This document shows, piece by piece, positions 39,611-48,831 of a stretch of DNA of 64,000 bases. Each line of letters opens with the position of its first letter. Positions within the stretch are counted from its first letter, which is position 1. Source of the stretch: CAVPCZ01 sp963702445. GTDB taxonomy: Bacteria; Bacteroidota; Ignavibacteria; UBA10030; UBA6906. Below the pieces are notes generated by a model, which worked only from the letters and a program-made list of their open reading frames with translations, made no database searches and was not told the DNA's origin. The stretch covers positions 1-64,000 of the forward strand of contig CAVPCZ010000025.1 in the NCBI GenBank assembly GCA_963702445.1, read 5' to 3'. A program made the translations under genes and the position numbers.

Positions 39611-40548
39611 GGTGTCGACCTCCCCCCGGGAAACCAGGTTTTAAAGAATTCGGCCAGTGCTTCCGCTGCAGCACGTGCAAAGGCATTCCGGTGCGCCCCG
39701 GTATCCCGTACCCCGTGCCAGGGCGTTTCCATCTGAATCGCGCTGATCGTGCCGCCCATCGCCGAGCCATGTTGCTCGGTTGTATATCCGCCGGAGAAAT
39801 ACGGATCGGGCCCAGGGCCGGGGTGGCGCTGGCCGGGCACGGCGGGGTAGCCGCGCTCCGTGAGCAGCGTTCCGAGACTCCGGCGCCCGCGAATGATCTC
39901 CGCAAGCCCTTTCCCCGCCTGCCCGGCAAGTGCACGGACACTCGTGGACTGGAGATAGAGTGGAACATTGAGTGAATCGTCCGGCATGTTCAGTTCCTTC
40001 TGCATGAGGAGATAGCCCAGTTCAACCCGCGCTTTGTGATGCCTGTGGCCGTGGAGGTCAATCAGCAGACCACCGCCAAATCTTCCCTCCACGTCGCGTT
40101 TTGCCTCTTCGATGAAACCGTGGAATTCCTCCCACATGCGGATAGCGACGGTGTCTTCCTGCGCCGCCTCGAACAGATCCCTGTTTGTATCGAGTTTCTT
40201 GCGATGAACGTGGGTGATGATCACGTGGGGAGTGCTGCCGGTCCGGTGCCGTATCGCCTCTGAGAGGGCTCTGCCCAGTTCCAGGGAGTTGGTGTCATAT
40301 CGGGCCTGCGTGGCGGAAATCCGGTCGGGCATACCCGCAGGTTCACGCGTGCCCCCATGGGGTATCGTGATGATCAGGGGCATCGTGCCGGGCTGGTACT
40401 CGACATAGCCGCTGCTGCCGAATCGTCCCGCCCCCGCGCCGGCGCCATCCCTATCATCCGCCCCGGAGGCACATGATACGGCAGCCAGCAGAAGCACGCC
40501 GGCACTCGCGGCCAGCGTCAGTCGCCCCCTCCCTCTCGAATGCACCAT
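39607..40548 (-). CDS. N-formylglutamate-amidohydrolase-like lipoprotein, paralogue of the neighbour
   Basis: Intact, 313 residues. The lipoprotein-type signal ends in LLLAAVSC. The catalytic domain parallels the next gene closely: LIITIPHGGTREPAGMPDR, ITHVHRKKLDTNRDLFEAA, LLIDLHGHRHHKARVELGYL, GTISAIQMETPWHGVRD. The His/Asp zinc-site pattern is kept, so both should be active. It has no lamin-tail or T9SS domain and so would stay anchored in a membrane while its paralogue goes to the surface. The ATG overlaps the PorV-like stop as TGATG and its own stop overlaps the paralogue's GTG. The pair probably arose by tandem duplication. Confidence 0.85.
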   Translation of the reverse strand: MVHSRGRGRLTLAASAGVLLLAAVSCASGADDRDGAGAGAGRFGSSGYVEYQPGTMPLIITIPHGGTREPAGMPDRISATQARYDTNSLELGRALSEAIRHRTGSTPHVIITHVHRKKLDTNRDLFEAAQEDTVAIRMWEEFHGFIEEAKRDVEGRFGGGLLIDLHGHRHHKARVELGYLLMQKELNMPDDSLNVPLYLQSTSVRALAGQAGKGLAEIIRGRRSLGTLLTERGYPAVPGQRHPGPGPDPYFSGGYTTEQHGSAMGGTISAIQMETPWHGVRDTGAHRNAFARAAAEALAEFFKTWFPGGRSTP

Positions 40549-41573
40549 CAGAGCCCGATCACGATCGTGAACACATGGATCGGTCCGAGGGATTTCAGAT
40601 CGCCGTAGGCATAGTCGACACCGATCATGAAGGACTGCGGGGATTGCCAGCGTACACCCGCCCCGGCCGTCCAGGTGCGCACGTCGTCATTGAAGTGGTA
40701 CCCCCCCCGGAGGGCAACGAGCCGTTCCCACATGTATTCGATTCCCACAACCGCATTCTCCGGCCCGTCGTTGGGATGATTCGCATCAATGCCCAGGCGT
40801 ACCGTGTTCATATCATCGGTGAGGAGTGCCTCGGCCGTGCCGACGAGCTCCCAGCCGATGCCGACACGAAAGTTCACGGGCAGATCCCACGATTCCGTTC
40901 CCAGGTAGCTGGACACGCCGGTATTCGCCGCGTTGTCCGGACTCGGATCATACGTGCGGTGGAGATCACGCCCTTCAAGTTTCATGGTCGTGCCAAAATT
41001 GGTGAAGGCCATACCGATCGTGATGCCCTTGTACCCGGTGTGGAGCGTCGTTCCCAGATCGAAGCCCACCCCGGAAGCGGATTCGTTCGCAATGTTCTGT
41101 GTGATGTACTTGACCGTGGCACCGAAGGAGAAGAACTCCACCAGACGCGCCGCGTAGCTCAATCCGACGGCAACGTCGGTGGCTTTGAAGAAATCACCTG
41201 TTCCACGGGGCTGCTCTTCCGTCGTCACCTCCATCTCACCCAGGTTCAGGAGTGTCGCGTTTATGCCCAGCCGGTGATCATCACCGACGGGAAAGACGAC
41301 ACCGAAGTACTGGTGCGTGATGTCCGCAAACCAGTTGGTGTGTGTGGCAAGAATGGTCATGCTCCGCACACCGGTGAGTCCGGAAGGATTCCAGTACATG
41401 GCACTGGCATCATTGGTGAGACCCACCACGGCGCCGCCCATCCCCACGGACCGTGCACCGATGCCGATCTTGAGGAATTGTGCGGCCGTCGTGCCGGCCT
41501 TGTTGTTGTCCTGCGCGTGCACGGACGGGAGCGCGAGGACGAATGCGATCAACACTGTCAGGGTCGTTTTCAT
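40548..41573 (-). CDS. PorV/PorQ-family outer-membrane protein
   Basis: Intact, 341 residues. A signal peptide (TLTVLIAFVLALPSVHAQ) precedes a FadL-like beta-barrel pattern. The family opening is clear: AAQFLKIGIGARSVGMGGAV, NDASAMYWNPSGLTGV, ATHTNWFADITHQYFGVVFP. The C-terminus ends VFTIVIGL. PorV is the T9SS shuttle that carries cargo to the attachment complex; PorV/PorQ-family proteins are also encoded beside individual cargo genes. Here the gene follows the VVPNPY-type secreted protein by 3 bases and overlaps the amidohydrolase lipoprotein, linking T9SS secretion to the PGA-associated hydrolases. Confidence 0.9.
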   Translation of the reverse strand: MKTTLTVLIAFVLALPSVHAQDNNKAGTTAAQFLKIGIGARSVGMGGAVVGLTNDASAMYWNPSGLTGVRSMTILATHTNWFADITHQYFGVVFPVGDDHRLGINATLLNLGEMEVTTEEQPRGTGDFFKATDVAVGLSYAARLVEFFSFGATVKYITQNIANESASGVGFDLGTTLHTGYKGITIGMAFTNFGTTMKLEGRDLHRTYDPSPDNAANTGVSSYLGTESWDLPVNFRVGIGWELVGTAEALLTDDMNTVRLGIDANHPNDGPENAVVGIEYMWERLVALRGGYHFNDDVRTWTAGAGVRWQSPQSFMIGVDYAYGDLKSLGPIHVFTIVIGL

Positions 41574-41576
41574 AGG

Positions 41577-44449
41577 TTATTTGATCAGCGCAAATTTGCC
41601 GATATGACGGTTTCCCTGGGGGTCTTCAACGACGTAGATGTAGACGCCGAACGCGAGCGCCTGACTCCAGTCGCTGACGAGGTTCCAGCTGAGGGACCCG
41701 ACGTTGTACTTTGTGTTGAAGGGTCTTCACGAGCGTGCCTGCCACGGTATACACGCTAATCGTGCACTCCGGCGGGAGATACATGAAGCGGATCTGCCGG
41801 ACATTCTGCATCGATCTCGTATTTCGAGGTCACCATATACGGATTCGGAACAACCCGCACCTGGCTCAGATCCAACGGCCGCGGCATCGAAGGTGGCCGG
41901 CGTGAAGCTGAATTCGTACCGGTCGCCGGAGGTCAGGGCATTGTGACTGACGATCTTGATCACGGTGCCCGTGGTGGGAGGGCGCCGCAGTGTGTCCTTC
42001 GGCGCGTTGTTGATCAGCATCTGGTAGGCAAATTCCTTGATGTTTGTGGCCGGGTTGGGAGAACCCATGGCCGGCGGGGTGGCCGGATAGGGGGCACGGG
42101 TCACGTAGATGGCTTCGCCTTCCTCCCATGTGTCGTTGACGTTCAGATCCCGGAACTCGAAGGCCATCTGGGTGCTCGTGGTAATGTTCCATACCGAGAA
42201 GGGTACGCTGTATTTCGCCACGGAACCCGGCCACCCCCCAGGAGTACGCCACGGTGAGCGTCGTGGAAAAGCGGATCTCATAGTCGGCGCTGCGGGCCAG
42301 GGTGTCCGCCTGCGCATTCTCCGTGTACGTGACGTACCAGGAACTGTCCGCGCTCAGGTTCGCGGAGCCGCTGACATTCCGCCCGGTTCTGATCGGTGAT
42401 CGCTGCAATGCCCCCGATCCGGTCCCCGGACGTCACGCTGACGCGGAATCCGTCAGCAACGGCAAGATCTCCGGTATTCACCGGTTTGTTGAGATAGACC
42501 GTCGCCGGCGTCTGATCCATTCGCGTTACGCTGAAAGTTTGTGCGGGTGTGCCAGTGAAGGTTATCCGGTAGGGTACGGTCTTGAGCATCTGTTCGTCAA
42601 TCACCTCGATCCGGACATCTCCCTTTCCCGTTCCCGCAATTTTGCTCAGCGCCTGCAGGCGGCGCGGGTGTACGCCCGGCAGGCAACGGGCAATGGCGTT
42701 GTGGTCACAAAGTTCTTCACCTGCGGGCCGTCGCCGCGCGTCGTCTCGAGCGCATACAGCTTGAGGTCCCCCTGTCGTAGGAAACGATTGTGTACGAATA
42801 GGCGATGCCGTCCACCACATTGCTGTCCACCCAGCTGTGCTGCAGACCGCTGTCCGTTCCCAGCCACATGAGCGGGTTTTTCGGATCGGGTCCCTTGATG
42901 TTGTTCACAAGGTCAAATTGCGCCACGGGTACGTAGCCGTACGTGCGTCCCAGTGCGTCGGTGGTCACCGTTCCCCACGTTATGCCGCCGTCTTCACTGC
43001 GGTAGATTTTGTATCCTTCAAAATCCTGTTCGCCCGTTGCGGGGTCGGTGGCCGTCTCCGGTGCATCATCCCAGTAGAGCGTCACGCGCCCCTCCGCGGG
43101 AACCGCGGAGAGCCGGGGGCGGGAGGGGCGGTCGGACCGTTAAACGTCGCGTCAAACAGCTGTTTTGCCTGCCAGACATTGCTATAGTAGTCCGCATCAT
43201 CATCCCCCGCAGCCACCGCGAGCGTGAATTTCACGGTGTCGCCGGGGGCCATGTCGAACGGTCCGGTAGAAACGATCCAGGAAAGGTCCTGCTTCGTGAC
43301 GATCTGCGCCACATCATCGATGCGGCGATTGGCTCCGTGAAAATAGTTCGCGGCTGTGGCCGCGATGGTCGGATTTGTCGGATCACTGGTGATAATGGGC
43401 CAGAGAAACGAATCGTCGGTCGGACCGGGATCCACGAAATAGTGAAAATCGGTGACCCCCATGTTCTTCGGCGTCTCGAGGAATATGGTGCCGAACGTGT
43501 AGTCTTCGGTGATCCCCAGTGAGTTGGGCCGCGTCGCTCCGCCGATATCCCCGTCGAAATCCCGTTGCGCAAGAGACGTGAGACGCGAACCGTCTGCAAA
43601 GACCGAGTCCTTCCAGAGCAACGTCTCTTCTGTATGATCGCTGCAATCCGGGTCCTGATACGAACCCACATAACACCCGTTCAGTGTGCGGCCGCTCTTG
43701 TTGATGATGAAGAACTCGTAGAAGAGTATGTCTTCGGCGTACACGCGGCCGTAGCTGTAAGCCATTTCATGAACCTCGATGCCGATCGGGTTCCCCTGCT
43801 GGTTGTTTTTGTCATCGAATTCCATGTAGAGATCCCGGTCGGAGGCGAATTCCCCCGGAATCTGCACACCGGTTTTCGGATCACGCCGGAAAAGTCCGGG
43901 CCAGAAGGCGACACCGGTTTTGTCCACCGGCCACGTGTCCGGCAGATCGCTGGTCGCAAGATAGGGCGTCTGCCCGTTGTATTTCACCTCGGCATGTGGA
44001 TTGGGATCCAGTGCGGCATTGTAATGGGTAAGGCCGTACGCTCCATCCTTCGCGATGAAATCTTCGTTCTTGTCATCGGTCCAGGCATCGATCACATTGC
44101 CCTTGTCCCCGTTCTTGGTATTCTCCTTCACGGCGAAGAAGATGGAAAAGTCATCCACCAGGCCGGTAAAATTCTGGCGCGGGTACCGGATGTCATAGAA
44201 GATATCGGTGGGCGCATTGCCGACATCGGCAAAGCGGGTATCCGAAATCTGCCCGTAGTTCATGGTCAGATTCTGGATCTGGCCTTTTGTCTGCACGCCC
44301 ACGGCCTCGTCGGCGAAGCTGAACCGCTTCGCCGACCCCACCCGTTGTGCCGCCTTCGGCGGATCGGCATCCTGGGCGCTGAGCCCGGCTGTAACAAACA
44401 GCAGTCCCGCCAGCAGGCATGGTCGGAGAGAGATTTGATCTGTTTGCAT
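41577..44449 (-). CDS. Large secreted protein with VVPNPY-type C-terminal domain, about seven frameshifts
   Basis: About 957 residues across frames. Signal peptide (RPCLLAGLLFVTAGLSAQ), an intact 455-residue N-terminal part with metal-site-like GDKGNVIDAWTDDKNEDF and DRDLYMEFDDKNNQQGNP, then a fibronectin-like segment (VTLYWDDAPETATDPATG, YKIYRSEDGGITWG), and a C-terminus with VRVVPNPYMVTSKYEID, VYTVAGTLVKTL and GVYIYVVEDPQGNRHIGK ending in ALIK. This C-terminal domain is typical of secreted FCB proteins and resembles T9SS sorting domains. Breaks lie near 43125, 42780, 42660, 42390, 42240, 41870 and 41725. ATG 44449 has AGGA upstream; ATG 44467, overlapping the receptor's stop, is an alternative. 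Function unknown; it lies between a TonB receptor and a PorV-like gene. Confidence 0.78.
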
Positions 44450-44466
44450 ACGTGTCCTGTTGTGCA

Positions 44467-47205
44467 TCAGAATTCCATGATCACGCCAACCCGCATGATA
44501 CGCCGCGTGGCGACGTTCTCCGGGTTGGCCTGGCGGTCTTTCGTCCGGACCGAAGTCGGACCTTCGTCCCATGGGTCTCCGGTGCGTGTCCAGACAAGGT
44601 TGGTATTTATGGCATCAAACAGATTGGTCACATCGAAATACCCCGTCAGGCGGATTCCGCCGAGCGGTATCTCACGCGACAGCTTGAGATCGAGATTGTA
44701 GGCCCACGGCCTGCGCGCGCTGTTGGGTTCGGGGACGATCCCGGTTTCTTCCGCGGCGCGGGAAGTCGGCGTGTACGGGAGACCGCTTCCCGCGGTGAAT
44801 ACCGCGGCCAGCGCGAAGTATTCGAAGGGGTGGAAACCGAGCAGCTCCGGACCGAAACGCTCCGGCGTCCGCGACGTCAGGACAGCCGTGATCTTGTGCC
44901 GCTGATCGAAGTCCAGCGGGTAATTGCGGTTTGGACGCAAGGGGGCCTGCTCTTCCCGGTAATCATACCCCCCAAGAGGATCGGACTGGTTCCCGATGGC
45001 GGACATGAGTGTATACGTGATGCGCCCCGAGTAGAAATCGCTGAACCCCTTGTCCAGCGTAATGTCGATACCCTGCACGCGCCCGTAATCCGCATTGATG
45101 AAGATCGAATAGTCCCGGCCGGAGAAGTAATAGTAGCTCGAGGTGAGGTTGGTGATATCCTTCGAATAGGCGGTAATGTTCAATCCCCAGTCCGCAGAAA
45201 GTTCCTGCTGGAGACCCACTTCAAACGACACCGTCCGTTCCGGCTTCAATCCCGGATTCCCGATCAGGGCATCCGCCACCAGGATATCCTCCAGATCGTC
45301 ATTCCGGTAGAGATCATAGAAGGTGGGCGTCTGGAAGAAGTGGCCGTACGCAAAGTGGATGGACGTCTTGTCCGAAATGGGATGTGCAATGCCGACACGG
45401 GGGCTGAGTTGCACGTACGGCTTCACCGGAATCTTGGCCGCCGCCACATACTCGGCCGTGCCGCCGGGTGCCGTCGTGACGCTGATGATCTGGGATGGGT
45501 CCGGATACTCCGAGGCCTGCGGGTCAAAATAGTCGACGCGCAGCCCCGCTTTGAGTATCATGAAGCTGTATTCCACTTTGTCCTGCAGGTAGAGCGCCGC
45601 GCCGACGGGCTTGTAGGTGAAATACTGAAGGTTCGGAATGGTCGGCATGCCGATGCGGTGGCGGAACACCTCGTTTGCCGTAATTTCAAAGCCCGTACGG
45701 ATCTGGTGGCTGGGATGGATCTGGCTCTCCAGATTCCCCTTTGCGAGGTATTGCGTTGCCTCGGACCTGGTCCAGTAGCGGACATCCCCGTAACGGAAAC
45801 CGGAATCATTTCCGCCGACCCACTGGCGGCGGACATAGTCGCTGGACAGCAGCTCCCCTGTCTGCCCGTCGTACGTCACCGTCCGGTCAGGAACCACTTC
45901 GTCGCTGTAATCGTACAGCCGCGAGAGGGAGATATCGTAAAAAGTCTTTGGCGACAGCACATGGCGCAGAGAGAACGTTTCCCGGTTGTTCTGATCGTTG
46001 ATGATCGGGTACGATCCCATCCGCCCGGCGGGATCCAGACCGGTGTCCCACCAGCGCCAGTATTTGTAGGCATGGTCGTATGTTTGCCTGTTTCCCTCCG
46101 ACAGATCCAGAGAGCCGCGCAGTGTGAGGCCGGAACTCAAGGGATAGGTGAGCTTGAATGTCAGGGAACGCAGCAATGCGTAGCCGTAGGGCAGGCTGTT
46201 GTTTTCCTGGCGCAGCCTTCCTGTGGCGTAGAATGTCAGAGGATCAAGAAAGGGAACCGGGCCGGAAAAATTGGCGCTCCAGGTCCCGAGGACTTTCACG
46301 GGCATCAGATCGCGCGCGTACTGGTCATCGAGAACGCTCACGTACTCGTATGCCGATGAACCGTCCGGCTTGCGGACTTCATCGAGATACAACCCTTGCT
46401 GCCCCGGACTCAGCGCCTGGACATCGGACCGGTCCAGGTTCCAGTCCGCTTTCTGGTAGGGCGAGGAGTTCAGACGGGGGGATTCATAGGCAAATCGTCC
46501 CCGGTACCTCTCGCCTCCATCTTTCGTGTAGATGGTCACAATACCGTCGGAGGCATTGCCATACTCGGCGTCGAACGTCCCGAGCAGCGCCTGCAACTCC
46601 TGTACATTTTCCACTTCGATTTCCCCTGACGTGGAGCGGAAGAGGGGGTTCTGCACGGGTACCCCGTCTATCTGGTACACCGTGCCGCCGCTCCGTCCGC
46701 CGCGTACGTGGAGGACACCGTCCGTCCCGCGGGTGACGCCCGCCTGCAACCGGAGAATTTCACCCACATCCTGGAAGCGCAGGTCCCTGACGATCGTCTC
46801 CCCTTCCACAACCGCACGGGTGGTGGTCAGATCCCGCTGCACCACCGGCCGCTGTGCCGTTACTTCCACCGTTCCCATCTCCACGGCGCTCGTGGAAAGC
46901 ACGGCATTCAGTTCCGTGGTAAGGTCCGCCATAAGGCGGACATCATTAAAGACAATCGTTCCGTAACCGATGAGGCTTACCTGTACACGATAGGTGCCGG
47001 GGGGAACACGGTTCACAAAGTAATAGCCGCTGACGTCGCTGGTGGCACCGAGGCTGGTCCCCATCACCAGGATGTTGGCCCCGATGAGGGGTTCCTTGGA
47101 ATCCTTGTCCCGTACAACGCCACTCAGCTTGCCCGTCTCGCCGGCGAATACAGTGCCCGTCAGAATGACGGAAAGGAAAAGCAGGCAGCAGAAGGAAGTT
47201 CTCAC
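44467..47205 (-). CDS. TonB-dependent receptor with N-terminal carboxypeptidase-regulatory-like domain
   Basis: Intact, 912 residues. Signal peptide (SFCCLLFLSVILTGTVFAG); a CarboxypepD_reg-like domain (GKLSGVVRDKDSKEPLIGAN, GYYFVNRVPPGTYRVQVSLI); a plug domain (GEILRLQAGVTRGTDGVLHV, VRGGRSGGTVYQIDGVPV); then a beta-barrel with many aromatic alternations, YGHFFQTPTFYDLYRNDDLE, NPGLKPERTVSFEVGLQQEL and a C-terminal strand ending RVGVIMEF. Such SusC-like receptors import oligomers across the outer membrane using TonB energy. It starts with GTG at 47205 with GAGGA upstream, and lies after a terminator for the preceding gene. It is followed by the VVPNPY protein, forming a receptor-secreted protein-PorV set. 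The substrate is unknown. Confidence 0.92.
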   Translation of the reverse strand: MRTSFCCLLFLSVILTGTVFAGETGKLSGVVRDKDSKEPLIGANILVMGTSLGATSDVSGYYFVNRVPPGTYRVQVSLIGYGTIVFNDVRLMADLTTELNAVLSTSAVEMGTVEVTAQRPVVQRDLTTTRAVVEGETIVRDLRFQDVGEILRLQAGVTRGTDGVLHVRGGRSGGTVYQIDGVPVQNPLFRSTSGEIEVENVQELQALLGTFDAEYGNASDGIVTIYTKDGGERYRGRFAYESPRLNSSPYQKADWNLDRSDVQALSPGQQGLYLDEVRKPDGSSAYEYVSVLDDQYARDLMPVKVLGTWSANFSGPVPFLDPLTFYATGRLRQENNSLPYGYALLRSLTFKLTYPLSSGLTLRGSLDLSEGNRQTYDHAYKYWRWWDTGLDPAGRMGSYPIINDQNNRETFSLRHVLSPKTFYDISLSRLYDYSDEVVPDRTVTYDGQTGELLSSDYVRRQWVGGNDSGFRYGDVRYWTRSEATQYLAKGNLESQIHPSHQIRTGFEITANEVFRHRIGMPTIPNLQYFTYKPVGAALYLQDKVEYSFMILKAGLRVDYFDPQASEYPDPSQIISVTTAPGGTAEYVAAAKIPVKPYVQLSPRVGIAHPISDKTSIHFAYGHFFQTPTFYDLYRNDDLEDILVADALIGNPGLKPERTVSFEVGLQQELSADWGLNITAYSKDITNLTSSYYYFSGRDYSIFINADYGRVQGIDITLDKGFSDFYSGRITYTLMSAIGNQSDPLGGYDYREEQAPLRPNRNYPLDFDQRHKITAVLTSRTPERFGPELLGFHPFEYFALAAVFTAGSGLPYTPTSRAAEETGIVPEPNSARRPWAYNLDLKLSREIPLGGIRLTGYFDVTNLFDAINTNLVWTRTGDPWDEGPTSVRTKDRQANPENVATRRIMRVGVIMEF

Positions 47206-47221
47206 GGCTGAATGTCCTCAG

Positions 47222-47261
47222 ATGAGAAAAGAAGGACGGCGGGTCACGGAACCCGCCGTCC
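47222..47261 (-). terminator. Rho-independent terminator after the beta-propeller gene
   Basis: A perfect 11-bp stem, GGACGGCGGGT (47234-47244) with ACCCGCCGTCC (47251-47261) around a 6-base loop. On the minus strand it is followed by TTCTTTTCTC. It starts 8 bases past the stop at 47269 and lies just before the TonB receptor start. Confidence 0.75.
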
Positions 47262-47268
47262 GGACGCG

Positions 47269-48831
47269 TTACTTCAGAAGCAGCATGCCGATGGTTCGCG
47301 ATCCCGAAGCCGTGCTGAGCCGGGCGACGTACACGCCGCTCGTGGCCGGGAGGGAACTGTTGTTCCTGCCGTCCCAGCGAACCCGGTGCGCACCCGGTTC
47401 CATCACGTCGTTCACGAGCGTCCGCACTTCGCGGCCGAGCACGTCGTACACCACCAGGCTCACCGCGCCCCGCTGGATCACGTCGAAGGCGACCATGGTC
47501 GACGGATTGAACGGGTTCGGATAGTTGGCGAGTGTCTCGAACCGGATCGGGAGCTGATCGCTTTCGACCGCCGTGATCATCCTGTACGGGATATTGGCAT
47601 ACACAACAGCCGTCGTGTCCTGGTCTCCCCTGTTGATGTCACGCGATTCGCGCCAGAGAATGTCCACACCATACTGCTTCCGGATACGATTGCCTATGGT
47701 TATGTATCCGGCATCATGCTGGGGACGGCTGAGGACAAGGCGCGGTGACCAGGTGGTTCCGCCGTCCTTCGAAAACGTATACACCATCTCGTCGAGCCCG
47801 AGCGTATCGGTCTTGATGTCGCGACGGTATCCGAGATGAATCACGTTGTCCGTATCCGCCACGGCGGATACCTCCAGGAAGGAAATCGTATCTGCGTCGA
47901 TCTCGGCCTCGTGAGGAAGCGTCCATGCCGCCCCCCAGGCCTTCTTGTGCATCAGGAGCTTGCGCGGCCGCTTGTCGGCCCCGGAGATGATCCCCAGAGT
48001 CTGAAAGACATAGATGTTGCTCTGCCTGTCAACGGCAACGGATGTGTACCGGTTATGGTCCCGGTCCACGGTGGTCGTATCGGAGATGAGAACTTCCCCA
48101 CCCCATGAGGTTCCGTCGTATTGATTGACAAACACCTCACGGCGGGTATTCGTACCGGTCAGACTGTTGTCCCAGACAGCCACCATGCGTCCGTTCGGAC
48201 CGGAGGCGAGGGATACACGGGCCACCTCGATAGAGGAACCAAGTGTACCGACTTTGTAAAGGGTATCTGGAACAGCGCTCCAGCTTGTGCCGCCATTTGT
48301 ACTCTTTACGGCGAGAACGAACTCCTTCCCGTTCCCCGCGCCGTCGTTGTTGTAGACCACCCAGATGTACCCGCGGGAGTCCACCTCAACAGTCGCTTCT
48401 TCTGCCGGAATCGTATCCGTCACGGAGACTTTTGCCGGGGTGTTCCAGCTGATGCCGTTGAATTTTGAATAGAACATCTGATATCTTGCCGTGGAGGTGG
48501 CTCGTTGCTGCCAGACCGCGTGTATGTTTCCCGATTCGTCGGCAGCAACGGCGGATTGGATGGCACGATCCGCTGCGTTGGATATCGCCGTTGCAGGCGA
48601 CCAGGACTGGAACGCATCATCGTACGTTGCATACACCACCTGTCCTCCCGCGGCATTCTTGTCGTTCCAGGTCGCGAGCAGAAGTCCGCCGGTTGTCCGG
48701 GCTACTTTCCGTTGATGGAAATAGTAGAGGGGAGCGTTGTTTCCCAGATTATCCTGCACCACAGAAACGGTCTGCGCCAAGCCCGAAGCGCAAAATGCCA
48801 GGAAAAGCAATGCGAAAACAAGGGTCCTCAT
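47269..48831 (-). CDS. Secreted sialidase-like beta-propeller protein with T9SS sorting domain
   Basis: Intact, 520 residues. Signal peptide (TLVFALLFLAFCASGLAQ), then repeated BNR/Asp-box-like strands typical of sialidase-type propellers: STNGGTSWSAVP, YSKFNGISWNTPAK, YDGTSWGGEVLIS, FSKDGGTTWSPRLV, with intervening DSRGYIWVVYNNDG and DTDNVIHLGYRRD. The C-terminus is a clear T9SS type-A domain: NYPNPFNPSTMVAFD, VVYDVLGREVRTLVND, SGVYVARLSTASG, ending IGMLLLK. No catalytic Arg triad of true sialidases was picked out, so this may be only a binding propeller. ATG 48831 has AAGGAG. A terminator follows, so it is its own transcription unit. Confidence 0.88.
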   Translation of the reverse strand: MRTLVFALLFLAFCASGLAQTVSVVQDNLGNNAPLYYFHQRKVARTTGGLLLATWNDKNAAGGQVVYATYDDAFQSWSPATAISNAADRAIQSAVAADESGNIHAVWQQRATSTARYQMFYSKFNGISWNTPAKVSVTDTIPAEEATVEVDSRGYIWVVYNNDGAGNGKEFVLAVKSTNGGTSWSAVPDTLYKVGTLGSSIEVARVSLASGPNGRMVAVWDNSLTGTNTRREVFVNQYDGTSWGGEVLISDTTTVDRDHNRYTSVAVDRQSNIYVFQTLGIISGADKRPRKLLMHKKAWGAAWTLPHEAEIDADTISFLEVSAVADTDNVIHLGYRRDIKTDTLGLDEMVYTFSKDGGTTWSPRLVLSRPQHDAGYITIGNRIRKQYGVDILWRESRDINRGDQDTTAVVYANIPYRMITAVESDQLPIRFETLANYPNPFNPSTMVAFDVIQRGAVSLVVYDVLGREVRTLVNDVMEPGAHRVRWDGRNNSSLPATSGVYVARLSTASGSRTIGMLLLK

